Shown piece by piece: positions 17,594-26,184 of a DNA stretch of 34,256 bases. Source of the DNA: an uncultured Oscillospiraceae bacterium (GTDB taxonomy: Bacteria; Bacillota; Clostridia; Oscillospirales; Oscillospiraceae); contig CANQFT010000020.1 of the NCBI GenBank assembly GCA_947599925.1, positions 1-34,256 on the forward strand. The letters are read 5' to 3'. Position numbers and translations under genes: made by a program. The notes under the pieces are model-generated. The model was given only the letters and a program-made list of their open reading frames with translations. It was not told the DNA's origin and did no database searches. Numbering within the stretch: position 1 is the stretch's first letter; each line of letters begins with the position of its first letter.

Positions 17594-18198
17594 TGATATC
17601 CCTCCTTAATGAGCTGTTCATATAATGCATAAACTTCTGCTCCGGTGTCGTTTTTAGTGGGATCCTCAACAGGGGTGATTTCAAATTTCTGCCCTTTTCC
17701 ATCTTCAGCGCCAGGTACGTTCTCTGCGACGCCGACCTGCTCCATATACTCGTCCACGGTGATGTCCTCAGGCCCCTGCGTGGGCATGGCAGCATTCTCG
17801 CTTAGGTTAAGATCGTTCTTAGGAGCGCTCTCCTGCTCCTTCTTAACCACCACGTCCTGGTCGTTGGGAACGGGATCGCCGCCGGTCGTGTTCGGCTCCG
17901 GGGTCGGCGCGGGGGTGTTGACCGGGGCCTTGCTGGGCTTGGACGCGGGGGCCGGGGTAGGCGCTGTGGTCGGCTCCGGAGTGACCTCCGGGGACGGCTC
18001 CGGCGTGGGTCCAGGGGTAGGCGTGGGTGTGGCCGTAGGCTCCGGGGTAGCTGTGGGCGTGGGCGTCGCCGTGGGGGTCTCCGCCGGGGCCGGGGCAGCG
18101 GGCGCCGCTCCATTTTCCCCGCCGCAGGCGCACAGCCCCAGACACAGCGCCAGCGCCAGGGCCAGGACGCCCAGCCGGACGATCTGTAACTTCTTCAT
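17590..18198 (-). CDS. Pro/Thr-rich lipoprotein of unknown function
   Basis: This is a 202-residue protein. The ATG at 18198 follows AAGGAGG at good spacing. A lipoprotein signal ends in the lipobox LCAC (Cys25). Residues about 30-110 are a low-complexity spacer of Thr-Pro, Ala-Pro and Glu-Pro repeats, as in wall-spanning stalks. The last 90 residues are acidic and polar (ITVDEYMEQVGVAENVPG and then EVYALYEQLIKEGYQ) and may form a small domain. I do not recognise a family. It is preceded by a 50-residue reading frame whose stop lies three bases upstream, and followed by an overlapping 16-residue peptide. All three probably share one transcript. Confidence 0.75.
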   Translation of the reverse strand: MKKLQIVRLGVLALALALCLGLCACGGENGAAPAAPAPAETPTATPTPTATPEPTATPTPTPGPTPEPSPEVTPEPTTAPTPAPASKPSKAPVNTPAPTPEPNTTGGDPVPNDQDVVVKKEQESAPKNDLNLSENAAMPTQGPEDITVDEYMEQVGVAENVPGAEDGKGQKFEITPVEDPTKNDTGAEVYALYEQLIKEGYQ

Positions 18199-18201
18199 AG
18201 G

Positions 18202-18354
18202 TCAAGCCTCCTTCTTCCCTTTGCAAAATATGTCGTATTGCTCCAGAACAAGATGGACAATTTGCTCCATGTTCTCCTCGGTCAGCGGAAGGTCGATGGC
18301 CGTATATATCTCGTAGCGCTCCCATCTCTTTGCGCGGCGAATTTCATGTGGCAC
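18202..18354 (-). CDS. Small ORF of about 50 residues upstream of the lipoprotein
   Basis: The frame ends with TGA at 18204-18202, three bases before the lipoprotein ATG, and its last codons hold the lipoprotein's ribosome site. It reads like real protein, for example RWERYEIYTAIDLPLTEENM followed by a helix-like stretch ending QYDIFCKGKKEA. The start is uncertain. GTG at 18354 has no ribosome site and sits at the expected transcript start, which would mean a leaderless message. GTG at 18381, or an internal ATG at 18270, are alternatives. No family is recognised. The tight spacing to the lipoprotein supports translation. Confidence 0.5.
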   Translation of the reverse strand: MPHEIRRAKRWERYEIYTAIDLPLTEENMEQIVHLVLEQYDIFCKGKKEA

Positions 18355-18360
18355 AGCCAA

Positions 18361-18389
18361 ATTATATGCGAGAATGGCCACAAAGTCAA
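18361..18389 (-). promoter_or_regulatory. Promoter of the lipoprotein cluster
   Basis: Minus-strand TTGACT (18384-18389) and a perfect TATAAT (18361-18366) are exactly 17 bases apart. The -35 box overlaps the foot of the tRNA terminator hairpin. Confidence 0.75.
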
Positions 18390-18428
18390 GAAAGACCGCT
18401 GTTTTCGCGAGAAAACAGCGGTCTTTCT

Positions 18429-18429
<1 letters not shown>
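18388..18429 (-). terminator. Perfect 19-bp hairpin ending the tRNA-Asp/tRNA-Thr unit
   Basis: The arms at 18388-18406 and 18411-18429 are perfectly complementary with a 4-base loop. On the minus strand the hairpin begins at the CCA end of tRNA-Thr and closes with TTTCTT. Confidence 0.88.
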
Positions 18430-18504
<75 letters not shown>

Positions 18505-18508
18505 AAAA

Positions 18509-18585
<77 letters not shown>

Positions 18586-18662
18586 ATTTATGGAGCAAAC
18601 GGCTGGCGCCGTCTATTCACTTGGGTGCCCTTGGCAGAGGGAGCCGCCAACAGAACAGATTG

Positions 18663-18691
18663 ATTATACGCTCTGACCCCGGTTTTGTCAA
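18663..18691 (-). promoter_or_regulatory. Consensus promoter of the tRNA-Asp/tRNA-Thr unit
   Basis: Perfect TTGACA (18686-18691) and perfect TATAAT (18663-18668) with a 17-base spacer, as expected for a strong stable-RNA promoter. Confidence 0.92.
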
Positions 18692-18745
18692 GCCCTTTCC
18701 CGGATTTTCCGCGGGAAATTTCCCCCAGCCCCGGCGCCCCAACTC

Positions 18746-18774
18746 TTGACAGAGGGGGAGCGAGTGACTACAAT
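18746..18774 (+). promoter_or_regulatory. Promoter of the TauE/SafE-MMPL-GLUG gene group
   Basis: TTGACA (18746-18751), 17-base spacer, TACAAT (18769-18774). The leader to the first start codon is about 150 bases long. Confidence 0.8.
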
Positions 18775-18933
18775 AGTTCTAAATCATAGAATGTTCTGGG
18801 GCGCTTCGCCCGAGGAGGCGCGTACTGTGGACTTTTCCATCAGCCTGTGGGACCGGGAGGACTGCGCTCGCCTGCCGGCCGGTCAGGCGCGGGCGGCGCG
18901 GAACATCCGGTCCTGCCTGGAGGTGCGGGGAAC

Positions 18934-19704
18934 ATGGCCCTGAAGGTCCTGGTGTGCTTTCTGGCCGGAATGGGGGCGGGCCTGGGCACCGGCTTCGCGG
19001 GGATGAGCGCCGCGGCGGTCATCAGCCCCATGCTCATCACCTTTCTGGGTCTGCCCGCCTACGAGGCGGTGGGCGTCGCCCTGGCCAGCGACGTACTGGC
19101 CAGCGCCGTCAGCGCGTATACCTATGGCAGAAACCGCAATCTGGACGTCCGCAACGGCCTGGTGATGATGGCCGCGGTCCTGCTGTTCACCCTGGTGGGC
19201 AGTTGGACGGCCAGCCGGGTGCCCAACGCCACCATGGGCGGCTTCTCCGTGTTCATGACCCTGCTGCTGGGCGTCCGGTTCATCGTCAAACCGGTGATGA
19301 CCACCAAGGCGTCCATGGCCGCCGTCAGCGCCCGGAAGCGGGCCTGCCAGTCGGTGGTCTGCGGCGCGGGGGTGGGCTTTATCTGCGGCTTTGTGGGGGC
19401 CGGCGGCGGCATGATGATGCTGCTGTTGTTGACCAGCGTGCTGGGCTACGAGCTCAAGACCGCGGTGGGCACCAGCGTCTTTATTATGGCCTTCACCGCC
19501 CTCACCGGGGCGCTGAGCCACTTTGCCATCGGCGGCGTGCCGGACCTCTGGTGTCTGGCGCTGTGCGTGGTCTTTACCCTGTTCTGGGCGCGGGTGGCCG
19601 CCCTGCTGGCCAACCGGGCCAGCGCCGCCGCCCTGAACCGGGCCGTCGGCGTGATCCTGACCGTCCTGGGCGCGGTCATCCTGGCCGTCCGCCTGTTTCG
19701 GTAA
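18934..19704 (+). CDS. TauE/SafE (TSUP) family membrane permease
   Basis: This 256-residue integral membrane protein starts at the ATG at 18934, preceded by GGAGGTG eight bases upstream. It has about eight hydrophobic helices in two similar halves. Each half carries the Gly-rich motif of this family: GAGLGTGFAGMSAAAVISPM at residues about 9-28, and GFICGFVGAGGGMMMLLLL after a hydrophilic loop rich in Lys and Arg. The family exports sulfite, sulfonates or other small organic anions across the cytoplasmic membrane; the substrate cannot be read here. Its stop lies 36 bases before the MMPL start and no terminator is seen between, so they are probably cotranscribed. Confidence 0.88.
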   Translation: MALKVLVCFLAGMGAGLGTGFAGMSAAAVISPMLITFLGLPAYEAVGVALASDVLASAVSAYTYGRNRNLDVRNGLVMMAAVLLFTLVGSWTASRVPNATMGGFSVFMTLLLGVRFIVKPVMTTKASMAAVSARKRACQSVVCGAGVGFICGFVGAGGGMMMLLLLTSVLGYELKTAVGTSVFIMAFTALTGALSHFAIGGVPDLWCLALCVVFTLFWARVAALLANRASAAALNRAVGVILTVLGAVILAVRLFR

Positions 19705-19740
19705 GCACCATCACCCCAATTTGGGAAGGAGAGAGCGTTT

Positions 19741-22248
19741 TTGGAGCGAGAGGAAAAACACGGCGAAAAGCGCAGTCCCATGGAGCGCGTCGCGGCCTTT
19801 ATCGTGGACAAGCGCAAGGCGTTCTACCTGCTCTACCTGGGCCTTGCCATCTTCTGCATCTTTTCCAGCGGCTGGGTGAAGGTCAACGACGACCTCACCA
19901 GCTACCTCCCCGCGGAGACCGAGACCCGCCGGGGCCTGACCGCCATGGAGGAGGAGTTCGTCACCTTCGGCACCAACCGGATCCTGGTGGACAACCTCTC
20001 CTACGACCAGGCGGAGGCGCTGGCCCACCGGTTGGAGGCGGTCCCCGGCGTCAAGAGCGTGGAGTTTGACGACACCGCCGACCACTACCAGACCGGCGCG
20101 GCCATGTTCTCCCTCACCTACGACGGCACGGCGGACGACCCGGTGAGCCTGGACGCCTTGGACCAGGTCCGGCAGGTCCTCTCCGGCTACGACCTCTACG
20201 TCACCGGGGACACCGGCGCCTCCGACTCGGCCAGTCTGGACGCGGAGATGCAGGTGGTCATGGTGGTGGCTGTCGGCATCATCCTGCTGGTGCTGTTCTT
20301 CACCTCCCAGACCTACGCGGAGATCCCCGTGCTGCTGCTCACCTTCGGCCTGGCCGCCCTGCTCAACAAGGGCACCAACTTCCTGTTGGGGGAGATCTCC
20401 TTCGTCTCCAACTCGGTGGCGGTGGTGCTCCAGCTGGCCCTGGCCATCGACTACGCCATCATCCTCTGCCACCGCTACACCGAGGAGCGGGCCCACCTGG
20501 AGGCGAGGGAGGCCGCCGTCACCGCCTTGAGCAAGGCCATCCCGGAGATCGCCGGCAGTTCCATGACCACGCTGTCGGGCCTGGCGGCCATGTGCTTCAT
20601 GCAGTTTGGCATCGGCAAGGACCTGGGCGTGGTGCTGATGAAGGCCATCGTCCTCAGTCTGCTGGCGGTGTTCACCTTTATGCCCGGTCTGCTGATGAGC
20701 TTCAGCTCCCTGATCGACCGCTCCCACCACCGCAGCTTCGTGCCCAAGATCAGCGCCTGGGGCCGCCTGGTGGTCCGCCTGCGCTATGTGCTGCCGCCCC
20801 TGTTCGTCCTGGCCCTGGTGGGCGGCTTCTTCTTCTCCAACCGCTGCCCCTACGCCTACGGCCAGACCGGGCTGCCCACCTTCGCCAAGAACGAGAGCCA
20901 GATCGCCCTGGAGAAAGTGAACGGCGCCTTCGGCGCCCAGAATCCCCTGGCCCTGCTGGTGGAGGCCGGGGACTACGAGCGGGAGGGCGCCCTCCTCCGC
21001 GAGCTGGAGGCCATGCCGGAGGTGGACTCCGTCCTGGGCCTGGCCAACGTGGAGGCCAAGGACGGCTACGTCCTCACCGACCGGCTCACCCCCAGGCAGT
21101 TCGCCGAACTCACCGACCTGGACATCGAGGCCGCCCGCCTGCTCTACTCCGCCTACGCCGTCAACCAGAAAACTTACGGCCAGCTGGTCTCCGGCGTGGA
21201 CAGTTACAGCGTCCCTCTGCTGGATATGTTCCTGTTTGTCCACGACCAGATGGAGGAGGGCTATCTGACCCTGGACGACGAGCTCACCGACCAGATCGAC
21301 GACCTCTACGTCCAGCTCTCCGACGCCCAGCTCCAACTCAAGGGCGAGCGGTACAGCCGCCTGGTCCTCCAGCTGGCTCTCCCGGAAGAGAGCGAGGAGA
21401 CGTTCGCCTTCCTGGACACCCTGCACCAGACCGCGGCGAAATACTACGACGATTTTCTCCTGGTGGGCAACTCCACCAGTGACGACGACCTCTCCGCCTC
21501 CTTCGTCAACGACAACCTGCTCATCAGCATCCTCACCATCGTCTTTGTCATCCTGGTGCTGATGTTCACCTTCCAGTCGGCGGGCCTGCCGGTGTTGCTG
21601 ATCCTGGTCATCCAGGGCAGCGTCTGGATCAACTTCTCCTTCCCCTACCTCCAAAACGAGCCGCTGTTCTTCCTGAGTTACCTGGTGGTCAGCTCCATCC
21701 AGATGGGGGCCAACATCGACTACGCCATCGTCATCGCCTCGCGGTATACCGAGCTGAAAAAGGTCATGCCCCACAAGGACGCGGTGGTGGAGTCCCTGAA
21801 CGAAGCCTTCCCCACCATCGTCACCTCCGGCACCATCCTGGCCTCCGCCGGGATCCTGATCGGCTTCCTCTCCTCCAGCCCGGCCATCGCCTCCATCGGC
21901 GTGTGCCTGGGCCGGGGCACCATCATCTCCATCTTCCTGGTCATGGCCATCCTGCCCCAGCTCCTACTCCTGGGAGATGTGATCATCGAAAAGACCGCCT
22001 TCACCCTGAAAAGCCGCCTGCCCCTCCAGGCCAAGAGCGGCAACCTGCGCCTGGACGGTCACGTCCGGGGCTACCTCTCCGGCGTGGTGGACGCCGACTT
22101 CAGCGGCGTCATCCGGGGCTCCATCAACGCCTCGGTGGTGGCCGGACACCAGAGGGAGGGGGCTCCGCCCCCGGAGGACGGCGGCCCCGCCGCCCTGCCC
22201 GATCCCACAGGAGAGGAGGCTGGTGAATATGAAACCGCGGACCTGTAA
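19741..22248 (+). CDS. MMPL/RND-family transporter
   Basis: This is an 835-residue protein. The start is a TTG at 19741 with AAGGAG nine bases upstream; an ATG at 19780 is the alternative but lacks a site. The layout is RND-like, with one helix near residues 27-47, an outer domain, a helix bundle at about 170-350, a second outer domain and a second bundle at about 590-770. Each bundle has an Ile-Asp-Tyr-Ala motif (Asp237-Tyr238 and Asp660-Tyr661), matching the paired Asp-Tyr proton-relay residues known in MmpL3. It likely moves lipids or other hydrophobic compounds using proton flow. The final 20 bases overlap the next gene, a surface protein with a long helical insert, which suggests a joint envelope function. 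Confidence 0.9.
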   Translation: MEREEKHGEKRSPMERVAAFIVDKRKAFYLLYLGLAIFCIFSSGWVKVNDDLTSYLPAETETRRGLTAMEEEFVTFGTNRILVDNLSYDQAEALAHRLEAVPGVKSVEFDDTADHYQTGAAMFSLTYDGTADDPVSLDALDQVRQVLSGYDLYVTGDTGASDSASLDAEMQVVMVVAVGIILLVLFFTSQTYAEIPVLLLTFGLAALLNKGTNFLLGEISFVSNSVAVVLQLALAIDYAIILCHRYTEERAHLEAREAAVTALSKAIPEIAGSSMTTLSGLAAMCFMQFGIGKDLGVVLMKAIVLSLLAVFTFMPGLLMSFSSLIDRSHHRSFVPKISAWGRLVVRLRYVLPPLFVLALVGGFFFSNRCPYAYGQTGLPTFAKNESQIALEKVNGAFGAQNPLALLVEAGDYEREGALLRELEAMPEVDSVLGLANVEAKDGYVLTDRLTPRQFAELTDLDIEAARLLYSAYAVNQKTYGQLVSGVDSYSVPLLDMFLFVHDQMEEGYLTLDDELTDQIDDLYVQLSDAQLQLKGERYSRLVLQLALPEESEETFAFLDTLHQTAAKYYDDFLLVGNSTSDDDLSASFVNDNLLISILTIVFVILVLMFTFQSAGLPVLLILVIQGSVWINFSFPYLQNEPLFFLSYLVVSSIQMGANIDYAIVIASRYTELKKVMPHKDAVVESLNEAFPTIVTSGTILASAGILIGFLSSSPAIASIGVCLGRGTIISIFLVMAILPQLLLLGDVIIEKTAFTLKSRLPLQAKSGNLRLDGHVRGYLSGVVDADFSGVIRGSINASVVAGHQREGAPPPEDGGPAALPDPTGEEAGEYETADL

Positions 22249-25200
22249 GCCCCTGGCGGCGCTTTTGGCCCTGCTCCTGCTGGCCGGGCCGGTCCTCTCC
22301 ACCACCCTGGCCGCGCCCACCGAGGCCGCTCCGGCGGAGGCCGCCATCGAACTGTCCTCGGTGGAGGACCTGCTGGCCTTTTCCCAAAACTGTTCCCTGG
22401 ACGCTTGGTCCAGGGGCAAGACCTTCCGCCTCACCGCCGACCTGGACCTGACAGGCCGGGACTTTCGCCCCATCCCCACCTTCGGTGGCGTATTCATGGG
22501 GGAGGGCCACGCCATCACCGGCCTGCGGCTGAGCGGCGACGGCTCCAACCTGGGCCTGTTCCGCTTCGTCCAGCCGGGGGCGGTGATCCGTGACCTGCGC
22601 GTCTCCGGCCAGGTGACAGGCGGCGGAGACGGCGTGAACGTGGGAGGCGTGGCCGGGAACAACGCCGGGTCCCTCCTCTCCTGCTCCTTCCAGGGCACCG
22701 TCTCCGGCAAAGCCAACCTGGGCGGCGTGGCCGGGCTCAACGCCGCCTCCGGGGAACTCTCCGGCTGTTCCTCCGCCGGGGAGGTCACCGGGGAGAGCGC
22801 CACCGGCGGCGTGGCGGGCCGGAACCTGGGCACCCTCATCAAGTGCGACAACGCCGCCGAGGTCAACACCGCCTCGCCCGACGGCCGGGTGCTGGGCCTC
22901 TCCAACCCGCTGGACCAGCTGGCCGCCCCTGACAGCGACGAGGAGGAGGGGGAGGCCATCCTGGGCAACCACACCGACACCGGCGGCGTGGCCGGGTACT
23001 CCTCCGGCGTGGTCCAGAGCTGCGGCAACACCGGTCCGGTGGGCTATCCCCATGTGGGCTACAACGTGGGCGGCGTGGTGGGCCGTCAGGCCGGTTACAT
23101 GGCCGACTGCCTCAACACCGCTCCCGTCTATGGCCGGAAAGACGTGGGCGGCGTGGTGGGCCAGGCGGAGCCGGACGTGATCCTCAACACCGGGGAGGAC
23201 ACTCTGGAGCGCTTGCGCCAGGAACTCAACAGCCTGGACACCCTGGTGGACCGGGCCCTGTCCCGGGCCGACGCCAGCCGGGCCGACGTCTCCGCCCAGC
23301 TCACCGCCATCGGCCGCACCACGGACGACGCCAGGGACCACGCCCACACCCTGCTGGACCACGTCTCTGACTTCACCGACCAAAACCTGGACACCCTGAA
23401 CACCCTCACCGCCGCGGTCACCGCCGCCCTGGACGGCCTCACCCCCGCCCTGGACGACCTGGCCGGGGCCTCCGACAGTCTGGACCAGCTCAGCGACAGC
23501 CTGGGCGACGGCCTGGACCGCCTCTCCGATTCCACCGATCTGGCGGACGACGTGCTCGCCGACGCCAAAAGCGCCCTCGCCGACCTCCGGGACGCCGGGG
23601 AGACCCTCTCCTCCGCCGCGCGGGAGGCCCGCGCCGCGGCGGACTCCCTCCAACAGTCCGTCCTCATCCACGACCACGCCGCGGTGGGGCGCGCCATTGG
23701 CCGTCTCTCCACCTCTCTGCGCTCCTTGGGCCAGGCCCTGGGCCGGGCCCACACCGCCCTGGACACCCTGCGGACCGTCCTCCACAGCCAGTCCGGTCTC
23801 CTCTCCACCCTCCGGCAGATCGGCGCGCCCCTGGGCGAACTCGGAGACGCCCTGGGCTCCGCCGGCAGCGCCCTGGAGGAGCTCGGCGGCGCGATGGAGA
23901 CCCTCTCCGACAACATCGAGATCAGCTGGACCGATGTGCGCGACGCCCTGGACTCCGCCGGGTCCGCCCTGGACCTGCTGGACAACGCCTCCGACCTGCT
24001 GGACGCCTCCATGTCCCACCTCCAGGACGCCATGACCGGCGCCGACCCTCTGGGCGACGCCTTGGGCCAGGCCGCCGACAGCTTCTCCGGCGCCGCCGAC
24101 GCCGGTTCCTCCGCCGCCCAACAGCTCAAGACCGCCCTCCAGACCCTGGGAGATGTGGCCCAGCGCCTCAGCGCCGACGCCGACGTCACCTTCACCCCTC
24201 TGGGCCAGGAGGTCCGGGACGCCGGGGACGGGCTTTTCGACTCCCTGTCCGGCCTCAGCGACGACCTCACCGGCCTCCAGACCGCCATGGACAGCGCCGG
24301 GGACGTCCTGACCTCCGACCTGCGGGCCATCAGCCGGCAGATCACCCGCATCCTCAACCTGATGCTGGATCTGGCCGGGGACGCGCGGACGGTGGACACC
24401 CTGGACGACCTGGTGGGGGACCTGTCCGAAGAGGACATTGACGGCACCCGCCTGGGCAAGCTCACCGCCTGCCGCAACACCGGCGATGTGGCCGGAGACC
24501 GCAACGTGGGCGGCGTGGCCGGGGCTGTGGCGGTGGAGTACAGCCTGGACCCGGAGGACGACGCCGACCGCTTCACCTTTGGCAGTACCTACGAGCTGAA
24601 AGCCATCCTCCAAGCCTGCGTCAACCAGGGCGCGGTGGAGGCCCGGCGGGACTGCTGCGGCGGCGTGGCCGGACGGATGGACCTGGGCACCGCCACACGC
24701 TGCGAGAACTACGGACCCGTCTCCGGCAGCGGCAGCTATGTGGGCGGCGCGGTGGGCTATGCCGACGCCGCCGTCCGCGACTGCTGGGTCAAGTGTACCC
24801 TGGACGGGAACAAGTATGTGGGCGGCGTCGTGGGCTGGGGGAACCGGCTCACCGGCTGCCGGGCCCTCGCCACGCTCCCGGCGGAGGGGACCTGCCTGGG
24901 CAGCGTGGCCGGGGACGCGGACCTCTCCGGCGACCTGCGGGACAACCGTTTTCTGGACCTGGGCGCCGCGGGGATCGACGGCGTCAGCTACGCCGGGATC
25001 GCCGAGCCGGTATCCTACGACGACCTGCTCTCCGGCGGCGGCGCCCCCGACCCCTTCCTCTCCTTCACCCTGACCCTCACCGCCGACGGACAGGTGGTGG
25101 ACCGCCTGGCCTTCCACTATGGCGACGACCTCACCCGCCTCTCCCTGCCCCAAGTCCCGGAGAGGGACGGGTACTACGGCGCCTGGCCCGCCATGCCCCA

Positions 25201-25708
25201 GGAGACCGGCTCCTCCGATCTGACCTTGGACGCGGTCTACACCCCATGGGTCACGCTGGTGGCCAGCGACCAGGCCGACGGCAAGCAGTCCCTGGCTCTG
25301 GCCGAGGGCCGCTTCACCCGCGACGCCGCCCTCACCGTGACCCAGAGCCAGACCGAGCCCCCCACCTCCGCCGCGGACGCCCCGGTCTGGGACGTCTCCC
25401 TCACCGGCGCCGACCTGGACCCCCAGGCCGCCGTCCCCATGCGGCTCCTCAACCGTCAGGGCGGCTCCGCCGCCGTCTGGCAGTGGACCGGCTCCGACTG
25501 GCAGCGCCTGCCCGCCACCGCCAACGGCAGCTATCTGTGCTTCACCATGACCGGCGCGGCCGGGACCTTCTGCGTCTGTCCCGCCTCTCCCGGCCTGCTC
25601 CTCCCCCTCCTCCTGGCCCTGGCCGCCGCCCTGCTCCTGGCCGGCGGGCTCCTCCTTCTCCGCCGCCGCAAGGCCCGCAAGACCTCAAAGACCCCCGCCC
25701 ACGCCTAA
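22229..25708 (+). CDS. Membrane-anchored GLUG-repeat protein with long helical insert
   Basis: This is a 1159-residue protein. ATG at 22229 is preferred because AGGAGG lies nine bases upstream; GTG at 22223 would be too close. A Sec signal (residues 1-28) is followed by GLUG-type repeats (about 130-320) with recurring VGGVAG and GGVVG motifs that suggest a beta-helix. A helical region rich in Ala, Leu, Asp and Ser, about 400 residues long (320-720), follows and looks like several long coiled coils. A second GLUG block (about 745-900), a beta-rich part, and a C-terminal membrane helix with basic tail (about 1117-1159, LLLRRRKARK) complete it. It overlaps the MMPL gene by 20 bases. The helical insert recalls envelope proteins that accompany MMPL-type transporters; this partnership is inference. 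Confidence 0.85.
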   Translation: MKPRTCKPLAALLALLLLAGPVLSTTLAAPTEAAPAEAAIELSSVEDLLAFSQNCSLDAWSRGKTFRLTADLDLTGRDFRPIPTFGGVFMGEGHAITGLRLSGDGSNLGLFRFVQPGAVIRDLRVSGQVTGGGDGVNVGGVAGNNAGSLLSCSFQGTVSGKANLGGVAGLNAASGELSGCSSAGEVTGESATGGVAGRNLGTLIKCDNAAEVNTASPDGRVLGLSNPLDQLAAPDSDEEEGEAILGNHTDTGGVAGYSSGVVQSCGNTGPVGYPHVGYNVGGVVGRQAGYMADCLNTAPVYGRKDVGGVVGQAEPDVILNTGEDTLERLRQELNSLDTLVDRALSRADASRADVSAQLTAIGRTTDDARDHAHTLLDHVSDFTDQNLDTLNTLTAAVTAALDGLTPALDDLAGASDSLDQLSDSLGDGLDRLSDSTDLADDVLADAKSALADLRDAGETLSSAAREARAAADSLQQSVLIHDHAAVGRAIGRLSTSLRSLGQALGRAHTALDTLRTVLHSQSGLLSTLRQIGAPLGELGDALGSAGSALEELGGAMETLSDNIEISWTDVRDALDSAGSALDLLDNASDLLDASMSHLQDAMTGADPLGDALGQAADSFSGAADAGSSAAQQLKTALQTLGDVAQRLSADADVTFTPLGQEVRDAGDGLFDSLSGLSDDLTGLQTAMDSAGDVLTSDLRAISRQITRILNLMLDLAGDARTVDTLDDLVGDLSEEDIDGTRLGKLTACRNTGDVAGDRNVGGVAGAVAVEYSLDPEDDADRFTFGSTYELKAILQACVNQGAVEARRDCCGGVAGRMDLGTATRCENYGPVSGSGSYVGGAVGYADAAVRDCWVKCTLDGNKYVGGVVGWGNRLTGCRALATLPAEGTCLGSVAGDADLSGDLRDNRFLDLGAAGIDGVSYAGIAEPVSYDDLLSGGGAPDPFLSFTLTLTADGQVVDRLAFHYGDDLTRLSLPQVPERDGYYGAWPAMPQETGSSDLTLDAVYTPWVTLVASDQADGKQSLALAEGRFTRDAALTVTQSQTEPPTSAADAPVWDVSLTGADLDPQAAVPMRLLNRQGGSAAVWQWTGSDWQRLPATANGSYLCFTMTGAAGTFCVCPASPGLLLPLLLALAAALLLAGGLLLLRRRKARKTSKTPAHA

Positions 25709-25716
25709 AAATCACA

Positions 25717-25750
25717 AAGCTCCGGGGCCTGTTGGCTCCGGGGCTTTTCA
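25717..25750 (+). terminator. Terminator after the GLUG protein gene
   Basis: AAGCTCCGGGGCC pairs with GGCTCCGGGGCTT through two G-U pairs, with loop TGTT and a following T run. It closely resembles the trpA terminator at 32705-32736. Confidence 0.85.
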
Positions 25751-25790
25751 TGGCGGGGGCAGAGGGATCTGGACCCTCGGCGTCGCGGTC
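25751..25790 (-). pseudogene. Decayed 3' part of a tRNA-Trp gene
   Basis: The stretch aligns with the intact tRNA-Trp at 32739 onward, from the CCA end through the acceptor and T-arm toward the variable region (shared TGGC, GGGGCAGA and ACCCTCGGC blocks). The T-loop is altered (GTTCGAATC has become GTCCAGATC) and the anticodon and D-arms are not recognisable. The similarity also covers the terminator beside it. Confidence 0.7.
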
Positions 25791-25830
25791 CAAACCTCGC
25801 CTGGTCTGTCCGGCGCGCGAAAAAATACGA

Positions 25831-25859
25831 TTGACAAACCCGGGACCCAGTGGTATAAT
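25831..25859 (+). promoter_or_regulatory. Consensus promoter of the trp operon
   Basis: Perfect TTGACA (25831-25836), 17-base spacer ending TGG, and perfect TATAAT (25854-25859), so it is also an extended -10 promoter. It drives the T-box leader. Confidence 0.95.
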
Positions 25860-25865
25860 CCAAAC

Positions 25866-26150
25866 AATTTAATAAGTGAAACCGTTGACGCGGAGATAAC
25901 GGCGGTCATGCCTTTACAGAGAGCCCCCATTGCTGAGAGCGGGGTGAGAAACAGGCCGTCAAATGGACCGCTGAGGGCACGGTGAAAAGCGGGGAGCCCC
26001 CGCCTAGTATCCCGTGACGTGTGGGCATACGTCAGTTGCCGGGAATATGTAGGTATCCCGCCAAGCGCACGGCCTCACCGCCGTGAATCAGGGTGGCACC
26101 GCGGATGTACATTCGCCCCTGACAGAAGAAACTTTCTGTCAGGGGCTTTT
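25866..26150 (+). promoter_or_regulatory. T-box riboswitch with tryptophan specifier
   Basis: The leader has the T-box sequence AGGGTGGCACCGCGG at 26090-26104, which pairs with the tRNA acceptor end. The long Stem I contains GAGAGC-type elements near 25919-25945. The segment AAATGGACC at 25961-25969 fits a specifier loop, with UGG at 25964-25966 followed by a purine, so it should sense uncharged tRNA-Trp. When uncharged tRNA binds, the antiterminator forms and trpE is transcribed; otherwise the hairpin at 26115-26146 stops transcription. The specifier placement is by sequence pattern, not a computed fold. Confidence 0.93.
26115..26150 (+). terminator. Regulated terminator of the trp T-box
   Basis: A perfect 13-bp stem (GCCCCTGACAGAA with TTCTGTCAGGGGC), a six-base loop and a T tail lie just after the T-box sequence and before the trpE ribosome site. 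Confidence 0.92.
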
Positions 26151-26184
26151 CGTTTCCCCGGCGGAGGAAAAGGAGGCCATATCC

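Noticed and set aside
18791-18943. 50-codon frame ahead of the TauE/SafE gene, overlapping its start
   Set aside because: No ribosome site, a start only about 10 bases from the expected transcript start, and composition not distinct from chance; too weak to call.
19711-25153. Long minus-strand frames opposite the MMPL and GLUG genes
   Set aside because: Same antisense artefact; the plus-strand genes have signal peptides, membrane helices and family motifs.
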